Origin: Bradyrhizobium sp. CCGB12
Lineage (GTDB): Bacteria; Pseudomonadota; Alphaproteobacteria; Rhizobiales; Xanthobacteraceae
Length of the DNA: 64,000 nucleotides
Direction: 5' to 3'
Assembly: GCF_024199845.1 (NCBI RefSeq)
Contig: NZ_JANADO010000001.1
Span: 5,270,001-5,334,000 of the forward strand
Under the pieces are notes generated by a model. That model saw only the letters and a list, made by a program, of their open reading frames with translations. It was not told the origin of the DNA and ran no database searches. Each line of letters starts with the position of its first letter. Within the stretch, counting starts at the first letter, position 1. A program made the position numbers and the translations under genes. Below, one piece after another: positions 8,986 to 17,691 of this stretch.

Positions 8986-9962
8986 CGACCTCGCGGCTGC
9001 GCGTCTTTCCGGCGATTTCACGCAACCGCGATCCCAAGACATATGTCGGCGAGCTGATGCGGGTGGCCCGGTTCGCCGACCACAACGGCTTCGAAGGCAT
9101 CCTGCTGTTCGAAGGCAACGACGTGTTCGTCGAACCCTGGGCGATGGCCCAGCACATCATGGCGGAGACGGCGCGATCTTCGCCGCTGATCGCCGTCAAT
9201 CCGGTCTACATGCATCCGTTCACCGCGGCGAAGTTCGTCTCGTCCTTCGCGCAGCTCTACGGCCGCAAGGTCTATCTCAACATGATCACGGGAACGGCGG
9301 TCAGCGATCTGCAGGGGTTGGGCGATGACGCCTCCCATGCCGACCGCTACGTGCGTCTCGGCGAATTCGTGGTGCTGGTGCGCCAGCTGCTCGCAAGCCC
9401 GCGTCCGGTCAATTTCCAGGGCCGATTCTATCACGCCAGAAATCTGCAACTGCGACCGCGCCTACCGCCCGAGCTGATGCCGGAATTCCTGATCGCGGGC
9501 CAGTCGGAAGCGGCGCAGCGCGTGGCAAGGGAAACCGGCTGCATCAAGATGCAGATGCTGCCGCCCAACCTCGATCGCGGGCTCGATGCGCCAGGCATGA
9601 ATTTTGGGATTTTCGCCCGCGAGAAACGCGACGAGGCGCGGCAGGCCGCGAGGGCCCGCTTTCGCGACAATGTCGACGATCGCGAGCTGCTCGCGCTGAC
9701 CGTGGAGAACAGCGACTCCGTGTGGAAGCGGCGGCTGTATGAGGGGCAAAGCGGCGAACTTCACGACAACGGCTACTGGCTGCTGCCGTTCCTGACCTTC
9801 CAGGCCGACTGCCCCTATCTCGTCGGCAGCTACGCCGAGATCGGAGCGAAGCTGAAGCAGTTCGCGGCGAAAGGCCTGACCACGATCATGCTCGACATGG
9901 TCGCCGACGAGACCGAGATGCAGCACGTCTGCAAGGCGCTCGCGGCGAGCGGGATGTTTTAA
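8982..9962 (+). CDS. Luciferase-like flavin-dependent monooxygenase
   Basis: A protein of 326 residues of the LLM class (bacterial luciferase / alkanesulfonate monooxygenase superfamily). It shows the typical opening RVFPAISRNRDPKTYV, the central LNMITGTAVSDLQGLGDD and PEFLIAGQSEAAQRVA. Such enzymes use reduced FMN and oxygen to oxidise a substrate in the cytoplasm. The ATG overlaps the transferase stop by four bases, and it is the last gene of the apparent synthetase operon. It is therefore probably a tailoring oxygenase for the peptide product, although a sulfonate-scavenging role cannot be excluded because no sulfonate transport genes or other context settle it. Confidence 0.88.
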   Translation: MTTSRLRVFPAISRNRDPKTYVGELMRVARFADHNGFEGILLFEGNDVFVEPWAMAQHIMAETARSSPLIAVNPVYMHPFTAAKFVSSFAQLYGRKVYLNMITGTAVSDLQGLGDDASHADRYVRLGEFVVLVRQLLASPRPVNFQGRFYHARNLQLRPRLPPELMPEFLIAGQSEAAQRVARETGCIKMQMLPPNLDRGLDAPGMNFGIFAREKRDEARQAARARFRDNVDDRELLALTVENSDSVWKRRLYEGQSGELHDNGYWLLPFLTFQADCPYLVGSYAEIGAKLKQFAAKGLTTIMLDMVADETEMQHVCKALAASGMF

Positions 9963-9987
9963 CTACTGATCGCACTGCATCGACATC

Positions 9988-10102
9988 GTCATTGCGAGGA
10001 GCTCGCGACAAAATTGCGAAGAAATTTTGCGCTAATGCGACGAAGCAATCCAGACTGATGCCGGGGAAAGATTCTGGATTGCTTCGCTTCGCTCGCAATG
10101 AC
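9988..10102. repeat. Intergenic palindromic repeat, GTCATTGCGAGG family, copy 1 (long form)
   Basis: Starts GTCATTGCGAGG and ends CTCGCAATGAC, with an inner pair GAAGCAATCCAG / CTGGATTGCTTC, so the whole element folds into a long hairpin. Two shorter copies occur at 22481-22565 and 40963-41040. This copy contains about 32 extra bases between two GCGAC copies (10005-10009 and 10037-10041). Confidence 0.85.
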
Positions 10103-10129
10103 GGAGAATGACGATCAATTCAGCGAAAA

Positions 10130-11155
10130 TCACCGCGCCTCTTCAAATCCTGCCAGCACCGAGGTCAGGTTCGCGCCCAAAATATCCGAGAGATAGCCGC
10201 CCTCCTGCACGAACACGGTCGGCAAGCCTATCTTCGCGATGGCCTGGCCGATGCGACGGAAGCCCGGCGTGGTGACCGCCAATCCCTTCAGTGGATCGTG
10301 CTCGGAGGCGTCTAAGCCGAGCGCGATGACGAGCGCGCCCGGCGCAAACGACTCGATCGCCCTGCGCGCGACGTCCAGCGCCAGCATGTAGGCATCATCG
10401 CCGGTGCCAATGGCCAGCGGGATGTTGAGATTGGCGCCGAGGCCAGGCCCCTCGCCGCGCTCATGGGCATAGCCCCACACGTATGGATAATAGGCAACTG
10501 GATCGGCATGGATCGAGATCGTGTAGACGTCCGGCCGCGCGTAGAAGATTCCCTGGGTGCCGTTGCCGTGATGGACGTCGACGTCGAGGATGACGACGCG
10601 CTCGTGCTTCTGGCGCAGATGCGCCGCCGCGATCGCGCTGTTGTTGAGGAAGCAGAAGCCGCCGGCCATGTCGCGATAGGCGTGATGGCCGGGCGGACGG
10701 CAGAGCGCATAGGTCGCATCCTCGCCGTCCATCACCATCTGCGCCGCCGTGACTGCGACGTCGGTCGCGGCACAGGCGGCGGCCCAGGTGCCCGGGCCGA
10801 TCGGCGCGGCGGTGTCGGCGGTGTGCCAGCCGAGCTTGCCGACGATGTGCGTCGGATAGGTCGCAGCGTGGCGCACCGGGTGGATGTTGCCGATCATCTC
10901 CGGGCCGGAATCGCCGAGCGCCGTCCAGGCGTCCCAGGCTTCGCTCAGAAACGACAGATATTCCGGGCTGTGAATGCGCGCGCGGGGGCCCTGCCCGAAT
11001 GTGGTCGGCTCGACGAGCTGATGCTTGCCGTCCTTCAATCCCTTGAGCAGACGGTCGGCGCGCTCGGGCTGCTCGGTGGTGCGCTTGACGACACCGCGAA
11101 CCAGGAAGAATTGCGGATCATGACTGCGGTGCAGCTCGGTATGGACGGCTTTCAC
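10130..11155 (-). CDS. Acetylpolyamine amidohydrolase (histone deacetylase family)
   Basis: A protein of 341 residues, matching the length of bacterial acetylpolyamine amidohydrolases. Family hallmarks are RPPGHHAYRDMAGGFCFLNN (catalytic His pair), ILDVDVHHGNGTQGIFY (zinc-binding Asp and His), SIHADPVAYYPY and the late EGGY tyrosine region. The enzyme removes acetyl groups from N-acetylated polyamines or related amides using zinc in the cytoplasm. It is monocistronic here, between two repeat elements. A polyamine link fits the amine and amino acid catabolic genes at 17976-25952, but they are 7 kb away, so the link is inference. Deacetylation of protein lysine is the alternative. Confidence 0.9.
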   Translation of the reverse strand: MKAVHTELHRSHDPQFFLVRGVVKRTTEQPERADRLLKGLKDGKHQLVEPTTFGQGPRARIHSPEYLSFLSEAWDAWTALGDSGPEMIGNIHPVRHAATYPTHIVGKLGWHTADTAAPIGPGTWAAACAATDVAVTAAQMVMDGEDATYALCRPPGHHAYRDMAGGFCFLNNSAIAAAHLRQKHERVVILDVDVHHGNGTQGIFYARPDVYTISIHADPVAYYPYVWGYAHERGEGPGLGANLNIPLAIGTGDDAYMLALDVARRAIESFAPGALVIALGLDASEHDPLKGLAVTTPGFRRIGQAIAKIGLPTVFVQEGGYLSDILGANLTSVLAGFEEAR

Positions 11156-11190
11156 TCCAACACTCCGTGGTCGCCTGCATTAGACTCTAG

Positions 11191-11241
11191 TTTTAACGCG
11201 TTTTCTTTACGCGAACCGGTATCCACTTCGCTCGAAAACGC
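11191..11241. repeat. Intergenic inverted-repeat element (GCGTTTTC / GAAAACGC)
   Basis: GCGTTTTC at 11198-11205 pairs with GAAAACGC at 11234-11241 around ACGCGAACCGGTATCCACTT. I recognise the sequence as a type widespread in Bradyrhizobium intergenic DNA. It lies upstream of the amidohydrolase start. Confidence 0.65.
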
Positions 11242-11350
11242 TTCAATAGTGCCACAGATGTCTTGATCCCCGCGGCGGCCAGATGCAAGCAAGAAGAACG
11301 CCGCACCTGTCGCGCGGCCCTGCGCGAGAAGCAGATCGGCCGATCATGCC

Positions 11351-12292
11351 CTAGCAGCGGCCGCGCTGAAGACAATGCTCGCGGCCGGGCTGATCGGTGC
11401 GGAAGGATTCGATGAAGCCGCCCTGACGCTGGGTGACGAAGACGGTCTTGCCGTCGCCGCCGCCGAAAGCGAGATTGGTCGGCTCCTTGGCCCTCAGCGC
11501 GATCTCGCGCTCGACCACGCCGTTGGGCTTCATCAGTACGATCGCGCCTTTGAGAATGCGCGCCACATAGAGGCGGCCGGTGACATCGGTGCGCAGGCCG
11601 TCAATCGTGTCGGGCTGGAACGACTTGACGAGCTTTGCGTCGACGAGGTCGTTGCCCCGGATGCCATAGGACCAAAGCTGGCCACTGCTGGATTCGCCGA
11701 CATAGAGCGTCTTGCCATCCGGGCTGAGATCGATGCCGTTGGTGGTGCCCATCGCGCGCGGCGCCGACATGATCTGCCCCTGCACCGTGCCGTCGGCGCC
11801 CTTCGCAACGCGCCAGATGTGGCCCTGCCGACCCTTCCAGTTCGGATCGCTCGCATAGATCGTGCCGTCGCGTGCGATCGTGATGTCGTTGGGCTGGTTC
11901 ATCTCGTCGGAGTGAAACCAGACGGCCGGCTCTGTCGCTCCCTTCGGAATCGCAAAGATGTTGTGCTTCTTGTAATCGGCAATGAACATGGTGCCGTTCC
12001 GATCGAAACGGATGGCGTTACCGACGCTGCCTTCGGGCAGCACCGTGAATGGCTCGGACGCCGCGCCGCCGACTGGCAGCCTGCCGATGGTGCCGGGCTT
12101 GCCGAGATTGACCACGAAGAGGTTGCCGTCGAGGTCGCCGGCGGGTCCTTCGATGCCGAAGGTATATTCACCCGCGGGCGTCACCTGTGCGCTTTCGAAC
12201 AGCTTCGTTTCCGCCTGGGCGGACGAAGTCGCGACGACGAGAAGGATGCTACTGCACAGGCACCAGAAATTCCTGCCGGATGTAATAGCCAT
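11351..12292 (-). CDS. SMP-30/gluconolactonase/LRE-like periplasmic beta-propeller protein
   Basis: A protein of 313 residues with an N-terminal signal peptide (SSILLVVATSSAQA, cleavage near residue 27). The body is a six-bladed propeller of the SMP-30 type, with repeats such as GPAGDLDGNLFVVN, IRFDRNGTMFIAD, ITIARDGTIYASDPN and LSPDGKTLYVGES. Relatives are calcium-dependent lactonases or esterases. Its start overlaps the end of the upstream PQQ-cytochrome gene by 44 bases, so the two are probably cotranscribed, and a sugar oxidation followed by lactone hydrolysis in the periplasm is plausible. The substrate is not readable from the sequence. Confidence 0.85.
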   Translation of the reverse strand: MAITSGRNFWCLCSSILLVVATSSAQAETKLFESAQVTPAGEYTFGIEGPAGDLDGNLFVVNLGKPGTIGRLPVGGAASEPFTVLPEGSVGNAIRFDRNGTMFIADYKKHNIFAIPKGATEPAVWFHSDEMNQPNDITIARDGTIYASDPNWKGRQGHIWRVAKGADGTVQGQIMSAPRAMGTTNGIDLSPDGKTLYVGESSSGQLWSYGIRGNDLVDAKLVKSFQPDTIDGLRTDVTGRLYVARILKGAIVLMKPNGVVEREIALRAKEPTNLAFGGGDGKTVFVTQRQGGFIESFRTDQPGREHCLQRGRC

Positions 12293-14324
12293 CGTCGTCG
12301 GTGCACTCGCCGTTCAGATAGGGATCGGCCGGCCGGAAGAACCGGCTGAAGCCGGGTTTGTCTACAGCGCTCCTTTGTGTCACGACCACGACCTTGGCGG
12401 CCGGTATTTCGCCGCATTCCTTGTTGGTCCTGCCAAAAAACTTGCGCTGCGGCGGGCCGGACTTGATCCGCATTCGCGTGCCCGGGACCATTTTCGCAAC
12501 GAGCAGGTCAGCGGTGTCGAGCAGCCGCGTGTAACCCGGCTCGGCCTTCGGCAGGCTTTCGCCGCCCGGCGGCATCAGCTTCTCCGCGCCGAGACCGCGC
12601 AGCCGCGTACGCAATTTGCCGGCATCAGGGTCGCCGGGATAGATCCACCCGTCCTGCGACAGCATGAAACGGAGAGCAGCTCCGTCCTTGTCCGCCTCCG
12701 ATTGGCCCGGCTTCAGGCCGAATTCCGAGTGGCAGCCGACGCAATGCTTCTCGACCAGGCCCTTGCGCAGGGTGGTGAGCCGGACGCTGTTCTGTGCGTC
12801 TCGCGCCACGAACGCCGCCAGCTGATCGATCATCGCCTGGCTGCGCATGTCGCAGGGCAGCGGCGGCGGCGCATCGCCCGCCGCGCGATCGATGCGGATC
12901 ACGGTCTTGTTCTTGTCCTCGACCAGCCAGATTGCGCCGTCTTCCGCCACCGTCATGCCGACCGGGGCGCCTTGCGGTCGTGCGCCGTTGACGCGGTGCC
13001 AGCCTGCGATCAGCTCCTCGAACGGTGCGGCAGCGACGTCGCCGCGCTCGGTCTGAAAGCTGCGGGTCGGGTCGGCGGCGCAACTGACGTGGTAGTGCAC
13101 CGGCCCCGGGCTTGTCTTGGGGAAGCCGTGGTCGTCGACATCGTAAACGAGGACGCGGCTGCCGGTCGGGCGATAGCCGTGCAGGCCAACCAGCAGCTTG
13201 CCGTCCAGCTCCGGAAATCTGGCGCCGTGATAATAGAGCATCGCAAGCGGCGCGCCGTGCGGTGGCATCAGCGAGAGCGGCGGCTTATAGAGCGCATTGG
13301 CCGTGCAGAACGATTTGTACTGGCCCGATTGCAGGACGCTCCTGAATTCCGGACTCGGCGTCGACACATCGTAGCAATAGGGCCAGCCATAGTGTCTGCC
13401 CTGCTCGATCGCGTTGATCTCCTCGTTCGGCTTGAAGATGTCGGGCAGGTCGCGGCCGTTCTCGGCTTGCAGGAAGGCGTAGCCGGCTTCGGGAAAATTC
13501 GGGTGCAGCGCCAGCGCCATCGAGTTGCGCAAGCCACGCGCATAGACGATGTGCGGCGGGTCGGGATCCTTCGGCGTCAACGCCGGGAAGACGCCGCCTG
13601 CAGGCGGCGTGAACAGCCAGATCGATGCCATCGCCGAAGCGCCCTCGGCGGCCGCACAAGGCCTCGTGATTGGCGCCGGCGTGACGCAATCGTCGCTGTG
13701 CGAGCCGATATTGACGAACAGCCGCCCCTTCCGGTCAAAGGCGAACTGCTTGAACGGATGCGCGCTCTCGTCGAGCCTGGTGCCGTCGGGCAGACTGATC
13801 CGCCGACCGGGCAGGTGACGGATGACGGTCTCGACCGTGCCGCGCGGATTGTCGGCGAGCGGGTCGAACCGGAAGATCGTCTCTGCGGTCGAGGCATAGA
13901 GCTTCCTGTCGGGGCCGATCACAAGGCCGAACGGATACTCGACGCCGGTCAATAGCTCCCTGAACCGCCGGCCCTGGGGCGCGTGTGGATCGAGCAGCAG
14001 CAGCCGTCCATCGGTGTGGCCCCAGCCGCCAATGTCGGCCACGACGAACAGGTCGCGGCCCGGCACCTGGATGATCGAGCGGGGGAATTTGAGGCCATCC
14101 TGTTCGCTGGCGACGAGGCCGGCGCAAAATCCCGCCTTCATGTCGAGCTGAATCCTGGGAAAGGCCAGATCGCCGCTGCCGCAGGTGGCCGTGCCGATCG
14201 CATAACCGCTCTTCCTCACCGCTTCGGACGACGCTTCCGCTCCAATGCCGAGCAGCGTCCCGGCGACGACAGCCGCAAGCAGGCGGAGGCGTCGGCCGCC
14301 ACGCCAGAATGTAAGGTAGTTCAC
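12249..14324 (-). CDS. PQQ-dependent sugar dehydrogenase-like protein with c-type heme motif
   Basis: A protein of 691 residues. A signal-like segment (LRLLAAVVAGTLLGIGAEA) is followed by a propeller resembling soluble glucose/sorbosone dehydrogenases (IIQVPGRDLFVVADIGGWG, GRLFVNIGSHSDDC, YARGLRNSMALALHPNFP, EINAIEQGRHYGWPYC). Further on is HCVGCHSEFGLKPG, a CxxCH heme c attachment site near residue 525. The protein should therefore oxidise a sugar or alcohol in the periplasm and pass electrons to its own heme. GTG at 14324 is chosen because GGGGGAG lies just upstream; an in-frame ATG at 14360 lacks such a site. Several extra Cys residues may form disulfides. Confidence 0.85.
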   Translation of the reverse strand: MNYLTFWRGGRRLRLLAAVVAGTLLGIGAEASSEAVRKSGYAIGTATCGSGDLAFPRIQLDMKAGFCAGLVASEQDGLKFPRSIIQVPGRDLFVVADIGGWGHTDGRLLLLDPHAPQGRRFRELLTGVEYPFGLVIGPDRKLYASTAETIFRFDPLADNPRGTVETVIRHLPGRRISLPDGTRLDESAHPFKQFAFDRKGRLFVNIGSHSDDCVTPAPITRPCAAAEGASAMASIWLFTPPAGGVFPALTPKDPDPPHIVYARGLRNSMALALHPNFPEAGYAFLQAENGRDLPDIFKPNEEINAIEQGRHYGWPYCYDVSTPSPEFRSVLQSGQYKSFCTANALYKPPLSLMPPHGAPLAMLYYHGARFPELDGKLLVGLHGYRPTGSRVLVYDVDDHGFPKTSPGPVHYHVSCAADPTRSFQTERGDVAAAPFEELIAGWHRVNGARPQGAPVGMTVAEDGAIWLVEDKNKTVIRIDRAAGDAPPPLPCDMRSQAMIDQLAAFVARDAQNSVRLTTLRKGLVEKHCVGCHSEFGLKPGQSEADKDGAALRFMLSQDGWIYPGDPDAGKLRTRLRGLGAEKLMPPGGESLPKAEPGYTRLLDTADLLVAKMVPGTRMRIKSGPPQRKFFGRTNKECGEIPAAKVVVVTQRSAVDKPGFSRFFRPADPYLNGECTDDDGYYIRQEFLVPVQ

Positions 14325-14531
14325 GGCAGCTCCCCCGGATTCCCGGTAAGCTTGTTCCATGCCGCCGAAGCGCCGTCCAGTTGATGCTCACCCGCCTGTG
14401 ATCAAACCTGAAACGGCGTTCGCACCGACCAATCTCCGTAAATTCCCTTACCGGGTTCGACCCGAATGTTTCGCGAATGCCTCGGGTGGTATCAGTTTGC
14501 CATCCCAATCGCTCCCCTACAGGAGGGGTAA

Positions 14532-14765
14532 ATGGTCCAGGTCTACTTTCACTGCTCGAATACCGAGGGCACCCTGATCGATCGCTACGGCGCCGCCGTC
14601 TCCAATCTCACCGAGGCACGCGACCGCGCCGCCCAGATCATGCGGTCGATGATCCTGACGCCGAGCAACGAGGATTGGCGCGACTGGGTGATCCATGTCA
14701 GCGACGACGACGGCGAGGAGATTTTCGATCTTCCCTTCACCGCCATGCTCGGCAAGCCGCATTGA
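14532..14765 (+). CDS. DUF6894 family small protein
   Basis: A protein of 77 residues preceded by a near-perfect AGGAGGGG ribosome site. It has the family pattern VYFHCSNTEGTLIDRYG, a central helix and WVIHVSDDDGEEIFDLPF. Such proteins are numerous in Bradyrhizobium and have no assigned function. It shares a strand and a short gap with the next small gene. Confidence 0.88.
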   Translation: MVQVYFHCSNTEGTLIDRYGAAVSNLTEARDRAAQIMRSMILTPSNEDWRDWVIHVSDDDGEEIFDLPFTAMLGKPH

Positions 14766-14774
14766 GGTGATGCC

Positions 14775-14951
14775 ATGTTGATCGCTTCCCTGAGCCTGCT
14801 CCGCCAGCCCCTGAGCTTCGTCGCCACCAGATGGCAGACCCTGATGAGGGTCGCAGGCAACCCGTACCGCCCCGAGCTTCACTACATGCGCGGACCGGGC
14901 CCGAAATGGCGCGCCAAGTACCAGGCCAGCCGGCTGGACCGCTCGCTCTGA
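14775..14951 (+). CDS. Small basic hypothetical protein (58 residues)
   Basis: ATG at 14775, nine bases after the DUF6894 stop, with GAGGTGA just upstream as a ribosome site. The product starts MLIASLSLLRQPLSFVATRW and contains a Pro/Arg/Tyr-rich stretch (GNPYRPELHYMRGPGPKW). No family is recognised. Tight spacing and the ribosome site support it as a second gene of a two-gene unit. Confidence 0.55.
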   Translation: MLIASLSLLRQPLSFVATRWQTLMRVAGNPYRPELHYMRGPGPKWRAKYQASRLDRSL

Positions 14952-14996
14952 GACCGGGGGCCGCCCCTTTCGGCGAACCACTGCTCCAAACTCGTC

Positions 14997-15019
14997 ATGC
15001 CCGGGCTTGTCCCGGGCAT
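14997..15019. terminator. Perfect 9-bp hairpin between convergent genes
   Basis: ATGCCCGGG and CCCGGGCAT flank a CTTGT loop. It lies between the convergent small gene (ends 14951) and the enoyl-CoA hydratase gene (ends 15036). It also matches a repeat type frequent in rhizobial intergenic DNA. There is no T-run, so termination is inferred. Confidence 0.55.
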
Positions 15020-15035
15020 TTGCGTCTTGGCCCCC

Positions 15036-15809
15036 TCAATGCCCAGTGAACCTCGCCTTGCGCTTCTCGACGAAGGCATTGCGGCCTTCGATGGCGTCGG
15101 CACTCTTGCGGATCGTGGCCTGAAGCTCGATCTCGCGGCGGAATTGCGCTTCATAGGTCGCATGCTCGCTTTCCTCGACGAGCAGGCGCGTCGCGACCAA
15201 AGCGCGTGTCGGCCCATCGGCGAGGCTCCGCGCCAGGATGAGCGCCTCCTCCATCAGCTTGGCATCGTCGACCACCTGCCGCACCAGGCCGATCTCTTCG
15301 GCACGTTCGGCCGTGAGCGGTTCATTCAGCAGCATCAATTCGAGCGCGCGCTGCCGACCGATCAGGCGCGGCAGCAGCCAGGTCGAACCGAGATCGGGCA
15401 CCAGAGCGATGCGGCTGAAGACCTGGATGAAGCTCGCCGACCGCGCCGCAACAATGATGTCGCCCGCCATGGCGAGGCTGAAGCCGCCGCCGGCCGCCAC
15501 CCCGTTGACGGCGACGATGACGGGCACGCGGCATTCGCGTAGCGCCTTGAAGGCCGGCCAGTAGAAGCGCATGACGCCGGCCGCGATATCCTCGCCGAGC
15601 GCCTCCGATGCCTTCAAATTCTGTCCTGAGCAAAAACCGCGTCCGGCGCCGGTGAGGATCAGGGCGCGGATGCCTTCATCCCGCGTCATCTCGGCGACGG
15701 CAGTGGCAAGTGCGCCGAGCAGGTCCGGCGTCATGGCGTTCAAGCTGGCCGGCTCGTCGAGCGTCAAGATCCCGACCGCGCCATCCCGCGCCTGTTTCAC
15801 ACCAGCCAT
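15036..15809 (-). CDS. Enoyl-CoA hydratase/isomerase family protein
   Basis: A protein of 257 residues, the usual crotonase length. ATG at 15809 has GGGAGG upstream. Visible features are the oxyanion-hole segments GAGRGFCSGQNLK and NGVAAGGGFSLAMAGD, followed by FSRIALVPDLGSTWLLP and the AEEIGLV helix. The Asp in VPDLG and the SGQNL motif resemble the PaaG / 4-chlorobenzoyl-CoA branch more than the double-Glu hydratases, so an isomerase-type reaction on an acyl-CoA is possible. It stands alone, divergent from the glutamyltransferase gene, and the pathway is not evident. Confidence 0.88.
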   Translation of the reverse strand: MAGVKQARDGAVGILTLDEPASLNAMTPDLLGALATAVAEMTRDEGIRALILTGAGRGFCSGQNLKASEALGEDIAAGVMRFYWPAFKALRECRVPVIVAVNGVAAGGGFSLAMAGDIIVAARSASFIQVFSRIALVPDLGSTWLLPRLIGRQRALELMLLNEPLTAERAEEIGLVRQVVDDAKLMEEALILARSLADGPTRALVATRLLVEESEHATYEAQFRREIELQATIRKSADAIEGRNAFVEKRKARFTGH

Positions 15810-15950
15810 GTCGCGCCTCCCTTTCGATGTTCTCGTTGGTCGCAATGTGCCATTCTTCGCGCGCCCGACCAATCGCGGAGCTTCAACGCCAGCACAACGA
15901 CGCAAGACGATTGAAGCAAGACAACTGAAGCCGGAGATCAAGACGACATC

Positions 15951-17540
15951 ATGCCTCATCAGTTCAGCCTCAACCAAGCCGTCCGCAAACCCGCCGTCGC
16001 ATCCAAAGGCGGCATTGTCGCCTCGCAATCGCGGCGGGCGGCTGAAGTCGGGGCGCAGGTGCTGGCCGAGGGCGGCGACTGCGTGGACGCGATCGTCGCG
16101 ACCACCTTTGCCCTGAACGTGCTGGAGCCCTGGAACAGCGGTATCGGCGGCGGCGGCGCGATGGTGCTCTACCGCGCCAAGGAAAATCGCTACGAAGTGA
16201 TCGATTATGGCATGTGCGCGCCGCAGAGCCTGCGCGCCGCCGACTATCCGCTCAGTGGCGAAGGCGCCGCCTCCGACCTCTTCCCCTGGTCGCGGGTGAA
16301 GAACGATCGCAACATCCATGGCCCCGGTTCGATCGCCGTGCCCGGCGTCGTCGCCGGAATGGAAGAGGCGCATCGCCGCTACGCAAGAATGCCGTGGAAG
16401 GATCTGGTCGCGCCGTCTGCCGCGCTCGCCGGTGAAGGCCTGCTGGTCGATTGGTGGACCACGCTGACGATCTCGGGCTCGGCCGCCGATCTCAGGCGCT
16501 ATCCCGCAAGCGCGGCCGCATACCTGAAGGACGGCCTGCCACCGAGCGCGCCATGGGGCGTCAAGTCCGAGACGCGGCTGCCGCAGGACACGCTCAAGGC
16601 GACGCTGTCACATCTTGCCGAGGCCGGCCCCCGTGATTTCTACCAGGGCGATCTCGCCAGGAGTATCGCCTCGGACGTCAAGGCCGACGGCGGCTCGCTG
16701 TCGGTGGAGGATCTCGCCGCATTCCGCGCCCATCTGCGCGAACCGCTGGCGATCCCTTATCGCGAGGGCAAGGTGTTTGCGACGCCGGAGCTCACGGCAG
16801 GGCCGACGATGGCACATGCGCTGCGCCTGTTGCAGCAGAGCTTGACGCCCGCAGGCGCGCCGGATGCCACCGCCTATGTCGAATATGCACTCGCCTTGCA
16901 GGCAGCCTTCCGCGAGCGGCTGAAGGACATGGGCGATGCCGACGGCAAGCGCTCGCTCGGCGCCGAATATCTTGCGCCCGCCTGCACCACGCATTTTTCC
17001 GTGGTCGACCGTCACGGCAACATCGCGGCGGTGACGCAGACGCTGCTCTCGTCCTTCGGTTCGAAATATGTGACGCCGCACAGCGGTATCACCATGAACA
17101 ACGGCATCATGTGGTTCGATCCGACGCCGGGCACCACCAACTCGCTCGCATCAGGCAAGCGCTGCCTTTGCAACTACACGCCTGTTATCGCCGAGACCAA
17201 GGACGGCAAGCGCCTCGCCGTCGGCGCCTCCGGCGGCCGTCGCATTCTCCCCTCGGTGATGCAGCTCGTGTCCTTTGCGATGGATTTCGGCATGGATCTC
17301 GATGCCGCCATCCATCAGCCGCGCATCGACGCCAGCGAAGGCGCGATCGTGATCGGAGACGCCCGACTGCCGGAAGACGTACGCAAGACGCTGGCTGCAC
17401 GCTTCGACTACGAAGAAAGCCAGGTGCAGGCCTTGCCGCAGAAATTCGCCTGCCCCAGCGTGGTGATGCGCGAGGGCGACACGAATTTCGGCGCGGTCGA
17501 GATCTTCCAGCCCTGGGCTGACGCGGTGGCGGAAGACTGA
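15951..17540 (+). CDS. Gamma-glutamyltransferase family protein
   Basis: A protein of 529 residues that lacks an obvious signal peptide, so it may be cytoplasmic, unlike exported GGT. Family features are ASQSRRAAEVGAQVLAEGGD, NSGIGGGGAMVLYR, the cleavage site with nucleophile Thr (TTHFSVVDRHGN, Thr near 346), HSGITMNNGIMWF and ASGGRRILPSVMQL. These enzymes are Ntn hydrolases that self-cleave and hydrolyse or transfer gamma-glutamyl groups, or act on related amides such as cephalosporins. It is divergent from the crotonase gene. The substrate is open. Confidence 0.88.
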   Translation: MPHQFSLNQAVRKPAVASKGGIVASQSRRAAEVGAQVLAEGGDCVDAIVATTFALNVLEPWNSGIGGGGAMVLYRAKENRYEVIDYGMCAPQSLRAADYPLSGEGAASDLFPWSRVKNDRNIHGPGSIAVPGVVAGMEEAHRRYARMPWKDLVAPSAALAGEGLLVDWWTTLTISGSAADLRRYPASAAAYLKDGLPPSAPWGVKSETRLPQDTLKATLSHLAEAGPRDFYQGDLARSIASDVKADGGSLSVEDLAAFRAHLREPLAIPYREGKVFATPELTAGPTMAHALRLLQQSLTPAGAPDATAYVEYALALQAAFRERLKDMGDADGKRSLGAEYLAPACTTHFSVVDRHGNIAAVTQTLLSSFGSKYVTPHSGITMNNGIMWFDPTPGTTNSLASGKRCLCNYTPVIAETKDGKRLAVGASGGRRILPSVMQLVSFAMDFGMDLDAAIHQPRIDASEGAIVIGDARLPEDVRKTLAARFDYEESQVQALPQKFACPSVVMREGDTNFGAVEIFQPWADAVAED

Positions 17541-17691
17541 GCTCGCGCGGGAGATGATGCCAGCGCGCTTTGAGCCCTCGGGCTATTACGCATCTGCACG
17601 AGCGTCACGACTCCTCCACATTCGCAGGGAACTAACGCTCCCACGGTTCGTTCGCTGAACGGACAAGTGCGCTCGCTCCGTGGAGGACATG

